A DNA stretch of 64,000 nucleotides, from contig JBFNJI010000006.1 in assembly GCA_040793985.1 (NCBI GenBank), positions 62,001 to 126,000 of the forward strand. The letters are read 5' to 3'. The position numbers and the translations under genes are program-made. Of this stretch, positions 37,942-47,872 are shown piece by piece (position 1 is the stretch's first letter; every line of letters begins with the position of its first letter). This DNA comes from Thiodiazotropha sp040793985 (GTDB lineage Bacteria > Pseudomonadota > Gammaproteobacteria > Chromatiales > Chromatiaceae). The notes beneath the pieces are model-generated. The model saw only the letters and a list, made by a program, of their open reading frames with translations, did not search any database and was not told the origin of the DNA.

Positions 37942-38931
37942 CTACACTCCTGACCCGGTTCTCAGCGCGCCCTTCGGGGCGTTGCCGGTGAGCATCGCCC
38001 TGACGACACCATTCCATCCCAACGCCAGATTGCTACGGTTATAGCCTCCTCCACCAAGGGCGATCATACGGCCATTGCAGAATTCATCGGCAAGCTTACT
38101 CAAGCGCCCAGCAGCATACTCATGGGCCGCAGGTGTGAACTCCATGTGCGTGATCGGATCACCCTGGATGCTGTCGGCGCCTGCCTGAAGTATGATCAGT
38201 TCCGGCTTTCCCTGGCGAATAAACGCCTCTACCACCGGCCAGACACGATGAAAATGGGAGTCATTGGCCAAAGGCGGCAGCGGCAGGTTGAGTTTCTTAC
38301 CCTTGGCTTCCCCCTTCCCGGTCTCGTCCACGGCACCGGTACCCGGATAGAGAAATCGCCCATCCTCGTGGATATCGGCAAAGATCAGGTCCGGGTCGGA
38401 TTCAAAGGCATAGAACACGCCATCGCCGTGATGCGCATCGATATCGATATAGGCGACACGCCGTATGCCGAATCTGGCCCTCAGGTTTTCAATCAATACC
38501 CCGGCATCGTTGAATACACAAAAGCCGGCCGCAGAATCCCGTCGCGCATGGTGGAGTCCGGCTATGGGTACGAAAACCTTTGGATGGCTGCCGTCGAGAA
38601 TCCTCTGCATACCGTCCAATACAGAACCGACGACATTGCAAGCCGCTATATAGACACCCGGAAACACCGGCGTGTCTCCGGCATCGAGATAACCGTCGCC
38701 GTTTTCAGATTGCACTTTGACCCGATTGACATAACCCTGGGTATGAAACTGGATCAGCGCCTCCTCATCACAGCGTTGTGGAGCGGCAATAGAGACCCGC
38801 TTATCCAGACCCTGCCTCAGGGTCTCCCGCCAGAATGCCTCTATCCGGTCCGGGCCGAAGGGATGCCCATCGCCGAAACCGTATCGGCCAAGGGCTTCAC
38901 CGAAATAGATAGTGACCGGATTTTCACTCAT
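37942..38931 (-). CDS. Histone deacetylase-family amidohydrolase
   Basis: A 329-residue zinc deacetylase of the HDAC/acetylpolyamine amidohydrolase/AcuC family. Active-site features: PIAGLHHARRDSAAGFCVFND, IDIDAHHGDGVFYAF (zinc Asp and His), LQAGADSIQGDP and ALGGGGYNRSNLA. MSENPV at 38931 is chosen over an upstream TTG. Substrates in bacteria include acetylated acetyl-CoA synthetase (AcuC) or acetylpolyamines; context does not decide. Confidence 0.88.
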   Translation of the reverse strand: MSENPVTIYFGEALGRYGFGDGHPFGPDRIEAFWRETLRQGLDKRVSIAAPQRCDEEALIQFHTQGYVNRVKVQSENGDGYLDAGDTPVFPGVYIAACNVVGSVLDGMQRILDGSHPKVFVPIAGLHHARRDSAAGFCVFNDAGVLIENLRARFGIRRVAYIDIDAHHGDGVFYAFESDPDLIFADIHEDGRFLYPGTGAVDETGKGEAKGKKLNLPLPPLANDSHFHRVWPVVEAFIRQGKPELIILQAGADSIQGDPITHMEFTPAAHEYAAGRLSKLADEFCNGRMIALGGGGYNRSNLALGWNGVVRAMLTGNAPKGALRTGSGV

Positions 38932-39083
38932 GACATGGATAGGTCCTGGCAACCGGTTTAGTCACTCCGCCTATGCATAATAGTAGTACAGCAGTGCTTC
39001 AACAGTTTTTCAGACTCATGGTGCTTCCGTGATCACGAGCAAGACTCAATCCAGTGACATTTGTACCGGGTATCACCCGGATG

Positions 39084-39599
39084 CTACCCGCTTAACTTCC
39101 CTCTCAACTCAAAAAACAACACTACACCCAATACGATCAGCTGCAGCACCATGATGACTGCCAGCCAAAGCGGCATGCTCAAACCGAGAAACTGCCACTG
39201 TATGTCACCGCAGAATCCAGTGGGTTGAAATACCAACGGCAGCCATTGATCGAGCTTCAACCATGCGGGGAATTTTGCATTGACATCGCAACTCAAAGAG
39301 GGTTGAACGATCCCCAGCTGCATACCGGCGAGTTCCAATGCAAGATAGAGACACCAGCCGGCTGCAAGCGCCCAGCCGGCATAGCCGATCGATCTGGCGA
39401 CAATTGAGCTGGGAGCGCTGAAACCGATAAGGGCGGAGAAAAAGATGCCCATGACCGCTGCCCGCTGGTAGATACAGAGGACACAGGGATCGAGTTCCAG
39501 GCCATATTGAAAATAGAGTGCCGCCCCCTCCAGGAGAAGCGCGCTTGCTGCCAACAATAACCAAGGCAGGCGTTGTTGGGTGAAGGGCTTGGATGCCAT
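39084..39599 (-). CDS. dsbB: Disulfide bond formation protein B
   Basis: A 171-residue inner-membrane quinone reductase that reoxidises DsbA. Four TM helices are evident. The first periplasmic loop carries CVLC in ELDPCVLCIYQRAA. The second Cys pair is in PSLSCDV and GFCGDIQW, matching the DsbB layout. No dsbA is adjacent. Confidence 0.93.
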   Translation of the reverse strand: MASKPFTQQRLPWLLLAASALLLEGAALYFQYGLELDPCVLCIYQRAAVMGIFFSALIGFSAPSSIVARSIGYAGWALAAGWCLYLALELAGMQLGIVQPSLSCDVNAKFPAWLKLDQWLPLVFQPTGFCGDIQWQFLGLSMPLWLAVIMVLQLIVLGVVLFFELRGKLSG

Positions 39600-39901
39600 A
39601 TCTCTTTACCAGAATCCTCTCTAATCGCGCCTTGTTTCGCTTTATCGATGCTTGACCAAGTCTATTCGAGAAATGAGCGGCAGGCGAACCCTTGGCCCAA
39701 GCCCAGTTCCGGGATAAATCCGCAGTCGACCATGCATGGGTATGATTTCCCCTGTATTGGCTGAGTGGCCGTGTCGACTGCACAGTCTTCACCTACTGCG
39801 ATGCCGGATGGGTCACCGATCATTTTCAATGCCCTCGACCACCCTCGTTGAATATACTGATTCAGCTTTACTTGCAAGCGGTAACAGCAGCATCCGAGGC
39901 C
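39600..39901. other. Intergenic region before NifX-like pseudogene
   Basis: About 300 bp with no convincing gene; open frames here have no family resemblance and no ribosome-binding site. Confidence 0.5.
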
Positions 39902-40273
39902 GTGAAAATTGCAGTAACCGGTCAGAATTTCCGCACGATCACACCGCATACGGGTAAGACGAGACGCATCCTGATATTTGAACTGGACAGGGTGAGCGGT
40001 GAGATACATCAGCGAAGCCGCCTCAATCCGCCGAAGCAGATGTCGATGCACCAGTAATACGGCAATGACCATCCTATCTGTAAAATGGACTACCTGATCA
40101 GCGGCGGCAAAGGCCTTATCCGCCGCATACACTACATCGGCGTTGAAGTGCTGACGACCAGCGCAGAGGATCCCCTGACCGCTGTCACCGCTGTGGTCGA
40201 AGGGAGACCGCTGTCACCGACAGCCACGGCGGAACAGGGGCGCATCCGATTACCCATTGTGCCACCATCATGA
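39902..40273 (+). pseudogene. NifX/NifB-C-terminal-like cofactor-binding protein, nonsense-broken
   Basis: A 123-codon frame that matches the dinitrogenase iron-molybdenum cofactor-binding family: VKIAVTGQNFRTITPHTGKT at the start, then LNPPKQMSMHQ, and MDYLISGGKGLIRRIHYIGV followed by VLTTSAEDPLTAVTAVVEG. A single TAA at 40055-40057 interrupts it right after MSMHQ, with both halves in the same frame. The GTG start has CGAGG just upstream. The family occurs in nif regions but also alone in sulfur bacteria. A single stop could be a sequencing error or a recent loss. Confidence 0.72.
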
Positions 40274-40288
40274 GTGGTGAATCGAAGT

Positions 40289-41407
40289 CTAAAAACCGTA
40301 ATTGGCCATCAGCCTGACGAAATCGCCATCCTCATGCATGTCCGTGTAGATGAGTTCCAGGCCCAACTGGTCGTTGGCTTCGTAGAGGACATAGTAGTCA
40401 GTTTCGTTCGCGCCCCGGTCGAAATCCACATGTAGCACGCCTAGGACAAGTGCCTCTATACCCCCGTACTCGACACCGAACGCCGTCGCTTCCTGATCCT
40501 CGACACCATCGATGGTATGGTCGTCTGCCGAGGTGAAGAAGGGACCGCCACCGAAACCGTTGGTGACGTTACCCGACACATCGTTGTAGGCAGCAGTGAT
40601 CGTGAAATCCGCCAGGTTATAACTCCCGGTGATACCCCAGACATCACCGTCCAGCCCGGATTCATCATCGCTATCGTCCGATTGCGAGCCAAACTGCAAG
40701 CCGACATTGAAGGTGTCGGTCTCGTACATGCCTTCCAGATAGAACAGATTGGCGAAATCCTTACCCAGATAATACCAACCCTGTACCATCAGCTGATCTA
40801 TACCCTCGAATAGGGCACCCACCGCGGTCAGGCCATCGTCGCCATTCATCTCCTTGAAGCGTTCGGGTATATCGGCATCCACACCCGCCCATTTATCGAG
40901 ATGGGTCAGGTAGAGCGTGGTAGCGGGAATATCGTTGTTGGTCAGCAACAGCCCTTGAAAGGTATTCGGCACCATGCGGATATCGCCTGTGTCGGCATGG
41001 GGCGTATCCAGCTCAAAACGCCCGATACGCAACTGGTTATTACCCAGCTCACCCTGCAGATAGGCCTCCCCGAGGATGGAGTAGCTGCCGTTTTCCGAAG
41101 AGAAGAAGTCGCCGTTTTCATCATCAAACAACTCCCCGGTGGTGTAGAAGGTCGCCCCGGCGCTCAGCCCTTTCCAGCTCGGGCTGATATATCCCAGCTT
41201 ACCGCCGATGGCCGAACCGTCCGATTCCTCGCCTGCATCGTCTTCGGCGTGGATAAAGCCCACTCGGAGATTACCGAAAACCCCTTGCTCCCCCTCAGCT
41301 GCCACCACACCGCCAAACCCCCACAACGAACCTAACAGCAACAGGGTAAAGCTGAACCTTACCGGCATAGTCGTCACACCGACTTCAGTCAGTCCTCTTT
41401 CTTGCAT
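40289..41407 (-). CDS. Outer-membrane porin-like protein
   Basis: A predicted outer-membrane beta-barrel of about 372 residues with signal sequence FSFTLLLLGSLWGFGGVVAA and C-terminal aromatic LMANYGF. Strong OprD-like features are LRVGFIHAEDDAGE, KLGYISPSWKGLSAGATFYTT and NQLRIGRFELDTPHADTGD; many acidic loops (DDSDDESGLDGD) suggest cation or cationic-solute passage. GGGGA precedes the start, 9 bases before the ATG at 41407; in-frame ATGs at 41413 and 41368 are possible. Substrate unknown. Confidence 0.75.
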   Translation of the reverse strand: MQERGLTEVGVTTMPVRFSFTLLLLGSLWGFGGVVAAEGEQGVFGNLRVGFIHAEDDAGEESDGSAIGGKLGYISPSWKGLSAGATFYTTGELFDDENGDFFSSENGSYSILGEAYLQGELGNNQLRIGRFELDTPHADTGDIRMVPNTFQGLLLTNNDIPATTLYLTHLDKWAGVDADIPERFKEMNGDDGLTAVGALFEGIDQLMVQGWYYLGKDFANLFYLEGMYETDTFNVGLQFGSQSDDSDDESGLDGDVWGITGSYNLADFTITAAYNDVSGNVTNGFGGGPFFTSADDHTIDGVEDQEATAFGVEYGGIEALVLGVLHVDFDRGANETDYYVLYEANDQLGLELIYTDMHEDGDFVRLMANYGF

Positions 41408-41609
41408 AACCATGGATCCCCAAGATCAAAGATTAAAACACAGGCTGGCTAGCGCTTGCTGGCGGGCCGACGAACATCATACAACAGCGGATGAACATCT
41501 GGCTCGATCGGCATGCACCCGGTAGCCGGTCGCCACCTATACGGTTAAGGCCGGACGCAGACTCAACCGATGCGCGGTACTCCTGGTGCGGCTCAATTGA
41601 TCAGCCGGA

Positions 41610-42074
41610 TCAGCCAAGCAATTCAGGCCTTATCATCCAATTGAGCCGCCAATTCATGTCCTTCTCCCGCTCCAGGCAGATGATGCTGCCTGGATGGTAG
41701 CTAACGATTGGCTTCTCCTCATCCCCGATGAGCAAATGGGAAACCAACCTCGCCATGAATGGCAGGTGACCGACAACCAGCATCACCTCACCCCTCTCTT
41801 CCTGAAACAGCGCAAAGGCCTTGGGATCGTCATTTGGATTAATCCTACCGTTCGCTTCCGGCACTCTTCCTGGCGCAATCACAGGGGACAATCGTTCAGC
41901 AGTTTGCAAGGCACGCAGCTTTCCACTGTGAATCACCCTGTCTGCACTTATCCCAGCCTGCCCAAGAAAGGCAACAAGCCGATCGACATCCCTCCTGCCC
42001 TGGTCGGTCAGCGGACGGTCGGGGTCGACATCTTTGCTGCAGGCCTCCCCATGCTGTACGAGATAGAGTTTCAT
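41610..42074 (-). CDS. sixA: Phosphohistidine phosphatase SixA
   Basis: A 154-residue cytoplasmic RHG-family phosphatase that removes phosphate from protein histidines. The start MKLYLVQHGEA at 42074 follows AGGGGGAGAC. The motif reads QHGE, as in SixA, with the catalytic His intact; the second His is in VVGHLPFMARL. Compare the inactive-looking homologue at 21585-22151. Confidence 0.88.
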   Translation of the reverse strand: MKLYLVQHGEACSKDVDPDRPLTDQGRRDVDRLVAFLGQAGISADRVIHSGKLRALQTAERLSPVIAPGRVPEANGRINPNDDPKAFALFQEERGEVMLVVGHLPFMARLVSHLLIGDEEKPIVSYHPGSIICLEREKDMNWRLNWMIRPELLG

Positions 42075-42297
42075 GTCTCCCCCTGACTCATAAGCCACGT
42101 GTTATACAATCAGTTTCCGCCCATCCGATATCCCGTTAACAACTGCTTATCTTGAAAATAAACAACATTCGGTTACTAACGGCATTTACTCAGGACAGGG
42201 GCTCCGCGATAAATTTCTCAAGTGGTCCATCGCTCAATCGAACATAGCCCGGCCAAGCAGTCACTCCGGCACCGCTTGGTCAATCATCCAAAACCAA

Positions 42298-43371
42298 CTA
42301 GCTCAACAACGCCACGCTCTTGACCTGGGCGTAGAGTTGCATCCCCTCCTGAATCCCCATGCCCATGGCGGAGCGGCGGGTGATACGCGAGAGCAGGGTC
42401 TGGCCATCCTCCAGCGCCAGGCGCACCAGCACCTGTGTCGGGCTGATGTCTCGGGTACCGATCACCCGCGCCGGGATAATGTTGAGGATACTGGTATCGG
42501 TATGGACGCGGATCGAAAGGCTGACATCCCTGGCCTGAATCTGCACCCTGGCCCGGCGGCCCACGGGGAGATCCTCCCGGGGTACCGCTACCCTGTTGCC
42601 CTGGAGAGAGATCCAGGTCAAATGGTAGCTGTGGTCGTGGGAACTGACGATACCCTCCAGGAGCGCGGATGCGTCGTCGTAGGTCGAGAGGGGCAGATCG
42701 AGCCGGGTCAGCAACTGTGCGGCATCGCCCTGGGCGGTGACGCGTCCTCCATCCAGCACCACCATGTGATCGGCCAGTCTCGCCACCTCGTTTGGATCGT
42801 GGGAGACATACAGGGAGGGAATCGCAAACTCGTCGTGGAGCCGCTCCAGATATGGCATGATGGCCTGCTTGGCGGCATGGTCGAGGGCCGAAAGGGGTTC
42901 GTCCATCAGCAGCAGGCGGGGGCTGGTAAGCAGGGCGCGGGCAATGGCAACCCGCTGGCGCTCACCACCGGAGAGCCGAGGAGTCGCCCGTGTAAGCAGG
43001 CTAGATATACCGAGCAGTTCCACCACATCGTGAAAGGGTATCTGGCGCTGCGTTTGCGGTACCCGGCGTAAACCGTACTCGAGGTTTTTTCGTACCGAAA
43101 GATGGGGGAAGAGACTCGCCTCCTGAAAGACATAACCGATAGGACGGCGATGAATCGGCAGGAAACTGCCCTCGTCCTGCCACACGTCACCATTGATCCG
43201 CACCAGCCCCTGTCGGACACGCTCCAGGCCAGCCACTGCCCGCAACACGCTGGTCTTTCCCGATCCCGAGCGCCCGAAGAGGGCGATGACACCCTGCCCC
43301 GGGGCATCGAAGGCCACGTCCATCTCGAAATCACCAAACCCGTGCCTGAGACGGACCTCGATACTGCTCAC
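42298..43371 (-). CDS. modC: Molybdate ABC importer ATPase
   Basis: A 357-residue ATPase: Walker A FGRSGSGKTS, QEASLFPHLSV, signature LSGGERQRVAIARA, Walker B LLLMDEPLSALD, H-loop YVSHD. A C-terminal TOBE/molybdate-binding region of about 130 residues (RVQIQARDVSLS) distinguishes ModC. It starts at GTG, overlapping the modB stop by four bases. Confidence 0.93.
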   Translation of the reverse strand: MSSIEVRLRHGFGDFEMDVAFDAPGQGVIALFGRSGSGKTSVLRAVAGLERVRQGLVRINGDVWQDEGSFLPIHRRPIGYVFQEASLFPHLSVRKNLEYGLRRVPQTQRQIPFHDVVELLGISSLLTRATPRLSGGERQRVAIARALLTSPRLLLMDEPLSALDHAAKQAIMPYLERLHDEFAIPSLYVSHDPNEVARLADHMVVLDGGRVTAQGDAAQLLTRLDLPLSTYDDASALLEGIVSSHDHSYHLTWISLQGNRVAVPREDLPVGRRARVQIQARDVSLSIRVHTDTSILNIIPARVIGTRDISPTQVLVRLALEDGQTLLSRITRRSAMGMGIQEGMQLYAQVKSVALLS

Positions 43372-44045
43372 AGTTGATGACTCCGGCTTATCCGACCGTT
43401 GACCAGGTAGAGGGTCATCAACACCAGGAAGGAGAAGGCGAGCATACCGGCGGCCAGCAGGTGGGCCTGGCTGTACTCCAGGGTCTCGACATAATCGTAG
43501 ATCGCCACCGACAGCACCCGGGTTTCGCCGGGGATATTGCCGCCGATCATCAGCACCACGCCGAATTCACCCACGGTATGGGCAAAGGAGAGGACGGCCG
43601 CGGTGAGAAAACCGGGACGTGCCAGGGGTATCACAACGGTCATGAAACGATCCCATGGGGATGCACGCAGGGTGGCGGCCACCTCGGCCGGTCGCGGTCC
43701 GAGGGACTCGAAGGCGTTTTGCAGTGGCTGCACCACGAAGGGAAGCGAGTAGAGCACGGAGGCGAACACCAGTCCCTCGAAGGTAAAAGGCAGGGTACCG
43801 ATCCCCAAGGCCTGAGTCAGCCGCCCCACCGGGCCATCGGGGGCAAGCATGATCAACAGGTAGAATCCGAGCACGGTGGGCGGCAATACCAGCGGTAGTG
43901 CCACCACGGCTGACAGCGCCTGCTTGTACCAGGCATGGGTGCGCGCCAGCCACCACGCAATGGGGGTGCCGATGATGAGCAGCAGCAGGGTTGTGGTTCC
44001 GGCCAGTTTGAGGGTTAGCCAGACGGGTTGCCAGTCGAATGTCAT
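43368..44045 (-). CDS. modB: Molybdate ABC importer permease
   Basis: A 225-residue inner-membrane permease with five hydrophobic segments. The ATPase-docking loop is FESLGPRPAEVAATLRASPWDRFMTVVIPLARPG, and GEFGVVLMIGGNIPGETR is the ModB signature. Three bases separate it from modA. Confidence 0.93.
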   Translation of the reverse strand: MTFDWQPVWLTLKLAGTTTLLLLIIGTPIAWWLARTHAWYKQALSAVVALPLVLPPTVLGFYLLIMLAPDGPVGRLTQALGIGTLPFTFEGLVFASVLYSLPFVVQPLQNAFESLGPRPAEVAATLRASPWDRFMTVVIPLARPGFLTAAVLSFAHTVGEFGVVLMIGGNIPGETRVLSVAIYDYVETLEYSQAHLLAAGMLAFSFLVLMTLYLVNGRISRSHQL

Positions 44046-44048
44046 GCT

Positions 44049-44807
44049 CTACTCCACTCCGTAACCATAGCGTTCGATAACCTTGCGCGCGGTGTCGCTC
44101 CTGATGAACTCCAGATAGGCAATGGCCGCCGGATTCGCCGCTCCCTTTTTCAGCAACACCGCGGCCTGATCGATTGGGGCGTAATAGTCTGCCGGAACCT
44201 CCCAGAGTGTACCGGCTTCGCCCTCCCACTCCTTGATCTGGGCCAAGGCGACAAAACCCGCCTCCGCATTGCCGGTGGCAACGAACTGGAAGGTCTGGGC
44301 AATGGATTCGCCCCGCACAAGCTTGGGTGTGAGCCCATCCAACAGGCCCAGACGATTCATCACCTGATCCGCCGCCAGGCCATAGGGGGCCGTCTTTGGA
44401 TTGGCCAGGGCAAGGTGATTGAACGCCCCATCGCTGAGATACCGCTCTGCATCATTGAACAGCCCCGGCTTGAGACTCCACAATACCAACCGCCCCTTGG
44501 CATAGACAAAACGGCTGCCGGGGACCGCCAACCCCTCTTCCTCCGCCTTGATCGGTCTCAGGGTATCGGCCGCCAGGAGGATCTCGAAGGGGGCACCGTG
44601 CTCGATCTGCGAATAGAGCTTGCCGGTGGAACCATAACTGATCCTGGTTGTGTAACCGGTGGCCTGCTCAAACAGCGGAGCGAGTTCGCGGCTGGCATCG
44701 ATGAAATTTGCCGCGACAGCGATCATCACCTCCTCGGCCTTCACAGGGGTAAGGATCCACTGCACGCCCAGCAGAAAATGAAGGATGATCGCAACGGTTC
44801 TATTCAT
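44049..44807 (-). CDS. modA: Molybdate-binding periplasmic protein
   Basis: A 252-residue exported binding protein with signal peptide ending near VKA. ModA features are AVAANFIDASRELAP, ISYGSTGKLYSQIEHGAPFEILLAAD and LANPKTAPYGLAADQVM. It delivers molybdate (or tungstate) to ModBC. First gene of the operon; no ModE box was recognised upstream. Confidence 0.93.
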   Translation of the reverse strand: MNRTVAIILHFLLGVQWILTPVKAEEVMIAVAANFIDASRELAPLFEQATGYTTRISYGSTGKLYSQIEHGAPFEILLAADTLRPIKAEEEGLAVPGSRFVYAKGRLVLWSLKPGLFNDAERYLSDGAFNHLALANPKTAPYGLAADQVMNRLGLLDGLTPKLVRGESIAQTFQFVATGNAEAGFVALAQIKEWEGEAGTLWEVPADYYAPIDQAAVLLKKGAANPAAIAYLEFIRSDTARKVIERYGYGVE

Positions 44808-45438
44808 AAGCTCCTATCTTTACCACGGATGGCATCATGCAGTTAAGCGGCACAGCTTCAGAGGCACGCTCTGAAAAACAGATGAAGCATTCGAAATACC
44901 AGGCCAATATTTTAATTATATCAATATGTTGCATGCAATTTTTAATACAAGGTATTGTGCGGTTTCCATCGTCTGAGTACCACCCGAGCGATCTCTCCGG
45001 GGACGTTGCCATCGGAACGCCCGGCTTGCCCGACCACACTGAGTGGGCCGTTCTTTGTGCTTAACACTTTCCACGACCCCTTGCCTCCACACTCACCGAC
45101 AGCCGGGTGGTGGGCACCCTGACACCTATCGGGTGTCCGCATGCTGACAGCCATCCCGCAACTGTCATCTGCGGAGGGGACTGAATTGAACTGATCGGCG
45201 GGCGTTTAACGCCCTGCGCAATCGAATGAGCCTGATCCGTATAGACCTGTACCATCGCGATGATCAGATATTTTTATCCGCCACATTGATCTGATTTATA
45301 GAGTGCCGGATATGAATTTATTGTCCATACTTAGGTATAGAGAGCGGCTAAAAACACTACTTTGACTTTGTCGGCGTAATTAGAACGGAATAACCGGGAG
45401 CGTAAGAAAAGATCTGTACCACCTACCAGGAGCAGACT
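44808..45438. other. Intergenic region between modA and PilZ gene
   Basis: About 630 bp with divergent flanking genes. No gene, tRNA or terminator recognised. A perfect 10-bp palindrome TTGCATGCAA at 44929-44938 lies in an AT-rich stretch upstream of modA; it does not resemble a ModE site. Confidence 0.5.
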
Positions 45439-45780
45439 GTGGAGAACCGATACTATCCACGCATTCGAATTTCCCTGGAAGTTGACCTGATCCGAAGAGG
45501 TCAGTACATCGGAAGCGCGGTGACAAAAGATTTGAGCCTCGGCGGCATTACGCTTCTGCACGAGAAATCCACCCTCAAACCCAACGAGATTGTTTTGTTA
45601 CACGTCTGGATACAGGGAGAGTTGCAGATCCTTCGCGGCTTTGTCATCTACACGTCAGAAAACCACAGCGGCATCATGCTGATAGGCATGTGCAGAGAGG
45701 CCACACGGGCCTATTTCAACTTTTTGAGGGGCATGCATATTCCGCTCAGAATGGCACTGGAAAGCAGTAGAGCCGTATAG
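45439..45780 (+). CDS. Small PilZ-domain cyclic-di-GMP-binding protein
   Basis: A 113-residue single-domain PilZ protein. It begins at GTG with CCAGGAG upstream. The N-terminal ENRYYPRIRISLEVDL supplies the RxxxR-type motif and TKDLSLGGITLLH the (D/N)xSxxG motif, the two elements that bind cyclic di-GMP. It would act as an effector of enzymes such as the GGDEF/EAL protein in this window; the target is unknown. Confidence 0.82.
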   Translation: MENRYYPRIRISLEVDLIRRGQYIGSAVTKDLSLGGITLLHEKSTLKPNEIVLLHVWIQGELQILRGFVIYTSENHSGIMLIGMCREATRAYFNFLRGMHIPLRMALESSRAV

Positions 45781-45797
45781 CCGATTTGGTCCACCCA

Positions 45798-46244
45798 TCA
45801 ATCAACCAATTTTTTCAGAAAGCAGACAATGCGTTCCGTCTCTTCGAAACCGAGATGGGTGTGCAGTGCGATACTCTGGCGATTATCGATTGTCGTGTCG
45901 CTGGCAAGTTCGTCATAGCCTAGCTCCAAAGCCCACCTCTCAGCTCTCTGCATCAAATGTTTGCCATATCCCCGGCCCCGGTGTTCGGGTGCCACATACC
46001 AGGCCTCGACATATGGCACCCTCGGTTGGCGGCTGCCCTCGGCGAAATCCCTGACGTTGAGTTCAATGAAACCGATTGGATCATCTCTTACCACTGCGAC
46101 ATAGATCTGTTCGATGTCGATTGACTCGCCGTTGAAGTACGCGGTGATTTCAGCCATATGGCCATCTTCTGTTTTCGGCCAGAGAGCGGTCCGCATTTTT
46201 GCCCAGCAGGTCTGATCACTGTGTATTATTTCTCTGATTATCAT
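45798..46244 (-). CDS. AAC(6')-I-like GNAT acetyltransferase
   Basis: A 148-residue GNAT enzyme. The opening MIIREIIHSDQTCWAKMRTALWP and PYVEAWYVAPEHRGRGYGKHLM, the acetyl-CoA loop, resemble chromosomal aminoglycoside 6'-N-acetyltransferases. It retains SDTTIDNRQSIALHTHLGFEETER. Resistance function is not implied; many chromosomal homologues have other substrates. There is no evident ribosome-binding site at 46244 and longer starts exist upstream. Confidence 0.75.
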   Translation of the reverse strand: MIIREIIHSDQTCWAKMRTALWPKTEDGHMAEITAYFNGESIDIEQIYVAVVRDDPIGFIELNVRDFAEGSRQPRVPYVEAWYVAPEHRGRGYGKHLMQRAERWALELGYDELASDTTIDNRQSIALHTHLGFEETERIVCFLKKLVD

Positions 46245-46512
46245 AACGACGGCATGTGTTGTTGAAAACCAGATATCCGAGTGTGATGCAGGTGTTTCCC
46301 GGTCCCACAAACACCCTGTGAGTCACCCTTAAAGTCAGGATTCCCTGTAGACACGCAGTTCGAATCTTGCGGCAGTTGCTGCTGAGGGACTATTGGCCTT
46401 TCAGACTCGTTCCGGCCAATGATCCGACAAGGTGAGCCATCAGTGCAATTATAATTCGATGCTGTGATAGCTGAATCGATTGCGCCGCCTAAGTGAATGG
46501 CTCTGTCGCCTG

Positions 46513-47781
46513 TCAATCAAACTTGCTGACAATCAACGAGGCATTGACCCCACCAAAGCCAAATCCATTGCACAGGGCATGGCGTAACGGTTGCATACGG
46601 GCCTCGTGAGGCACCAGGTCGAGGTCGCTCATGGACTCGTCCTGGTTATCCAGATTGAGGGTGGGCGGCAGGGTATCGTTCATCACCGCGAGGGTGGTGA
46701 AGATGCTTTCGACACCCCCTGCGGCACCGAGGAGGTGGCCGATTGCCGATTTTGTGGATGAAACCGGCAGCTTGCCGAGCTCATCGCCGAATACGTTGCG
46801 CAGGGAGGCGATCTCCGCACGGTCGCCCACGGGTGTCGAGGTGGCATGGGCGTTGACATAGCCGAGGTCTCCCGGCTCCAGACCTGCCATGGCCAGCGCA
46901 CTGCGAATCGACGCGGCGGCACCTGAACCGTCTTCCGGACCGGCGGTGATGTGGTGGGCATCGGCGCTGGTGCCGTAACCGCTTAACACCGCCAGCGGTG
47001 TGGCGCCGCGGGCCTTGGCGTGGTCCAGGGTCTCGATCACCATCAGGCCTGCACCCTCCCCCATGACGAAGCCGTCGCGATCACGATCGAAGGGACGGGA
47101 GGCACGCTCCGGCTCGTCATCACGGGTCGACAGGGCCTTGAGGGCGTTGAAGCCGGCCAGGGCCAGCGGGTCGACACAGGATTCCGCACCACCCACCAGT
47201 GCCACCTCCGCCTCACCGCTGCGGATCAGACGCATACCATCGCCGATGGCCTGCACCCCGGCAGCACAGGCGGTCACCGGGCAGCCCAGGGGGCCCTTGA
47301 ACCCGTAATGGATGGAAACATTGCCTGATGCCAGATTGGCAAGAAAGGCAGGCACCACGAAGGGTGAGATGCGCTTGGGACCGCGATTGTCCAGGGTCTT
47401 CTGCGCCTGGGTGATAGTGGGAAAGCCGCCGATGCCGGTGGCCACGATGGTCGCCGTGGCGCGTTGCTCCGCTTCATTCGACGGTGCCCAGCCCGCCTGC
47501 GCCAGGGCCTCCTTGGCCGCAGCCAGGGCGTAGAGGGTGAAGAGGTCGATCTTCTTGCGCTCCTTGGGCGGTATCACGCTGTCCGGATCGAATCCCGCCT
47601 CCGGGTCATCCTCCATACCGGGCACCAGCCCGGCGATGCGGATGGGGAAACCCTCCACATCGAAACGATCGATACGGCGCACCCCTGAACGTCCCTCCGT
47701 GAGGCGCTGCCAGACTGGCTTGACTCCACATCCCAGTGGACTGATGATTCCCATACCTGTGATGACAATGGGCGGGTTCAT
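46513..47781 (-). CDS. fabF: Beta-ketoacyl-ACP synthase II
   Basis: A 422-residue condensing enzyme elongating acyl-ACP with malonyl-ACP. The Cys-His-His triad is visible: Cys172 in PVTACAAGVQAIG, His in NAHATSTPVGD and His in SAIGHLLGAAG; the gatekeeper tail GFGFGGVNASL is intact. It is isolated from acpP/fabD, and a TetR regulator is divergently encoded 90 bp away, suggesting regulated, perhaps specialised, lipid synthesis. Confidence 0.92.
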   Translation of the reverse strand: MNPPIVITGMGIISPLGCGVKPVWQRLTEGRSGVRRIDRFDVEGFPIRIAGLVPGMEDDPEAGFDPDSVIPPKERKKIDLFTLYALAAAKEALAQAGWAPSNEAEQRATATIVATGIGGFPTITQAQKTLDNRGPKRISPFVVPAFLANLASGNVSIHYGFKGPLGCPVTACAAGVQAIGDGMRLIRSGEAEVALVGGAESCVDPLALAGFNALKALSTRDDEPERASRPFDRDRDGFVMGEGAGLMVIETLDHAKARGATPLAVLSGYGTSADAHHITAGPEDGSGAAASIRSALAMAGLEPGDLGYVNAHATSTPVGDRAEIASLRNVFGDELGKLPVSSTKSAIGHLLGAAGGVESIFTTLAVMNDTLPPTLNLDNQDESMSDLDLVPHEARMQPLRHALCNGFGFGGVNASLIVSKFD

Positions 47782-47872
47782 AGTCTCTCCTGCTGATTGC
47801 TATTGAGACACTAGCCCGTACCAATATATGATCAAGATAATATTCACGGCCGGTATCCGTGGGAGCAACCAA

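Noticed and set aside
38122..38961. 279-codon frame opposite the deacetylase gene
   Set aside because: Antisense shadow of a gene with clear catalytic motifs.
39662..40132. 156-codon leftward frame overlapping the NifX-like pseudogene
   Set aside because: No homology features, and the opposite strand reads as a family member.
44028..44846. 272-codon frame opposite modA
   Set aside because: Antisense shadow; modA motifs are unambiguous.
45798..46244. Acquired aminoglycoside resistance gene
   Set aside because: Resembles AAC(6')-I enzymes, but there is no mobile-element context and chromosomal homologues have other roles.
46392..46420. ATTGGCC/GGCCAAT inverted repeat after fabF
   Set aside because: 15-base loop and no T-run; not convincing as a terminator.
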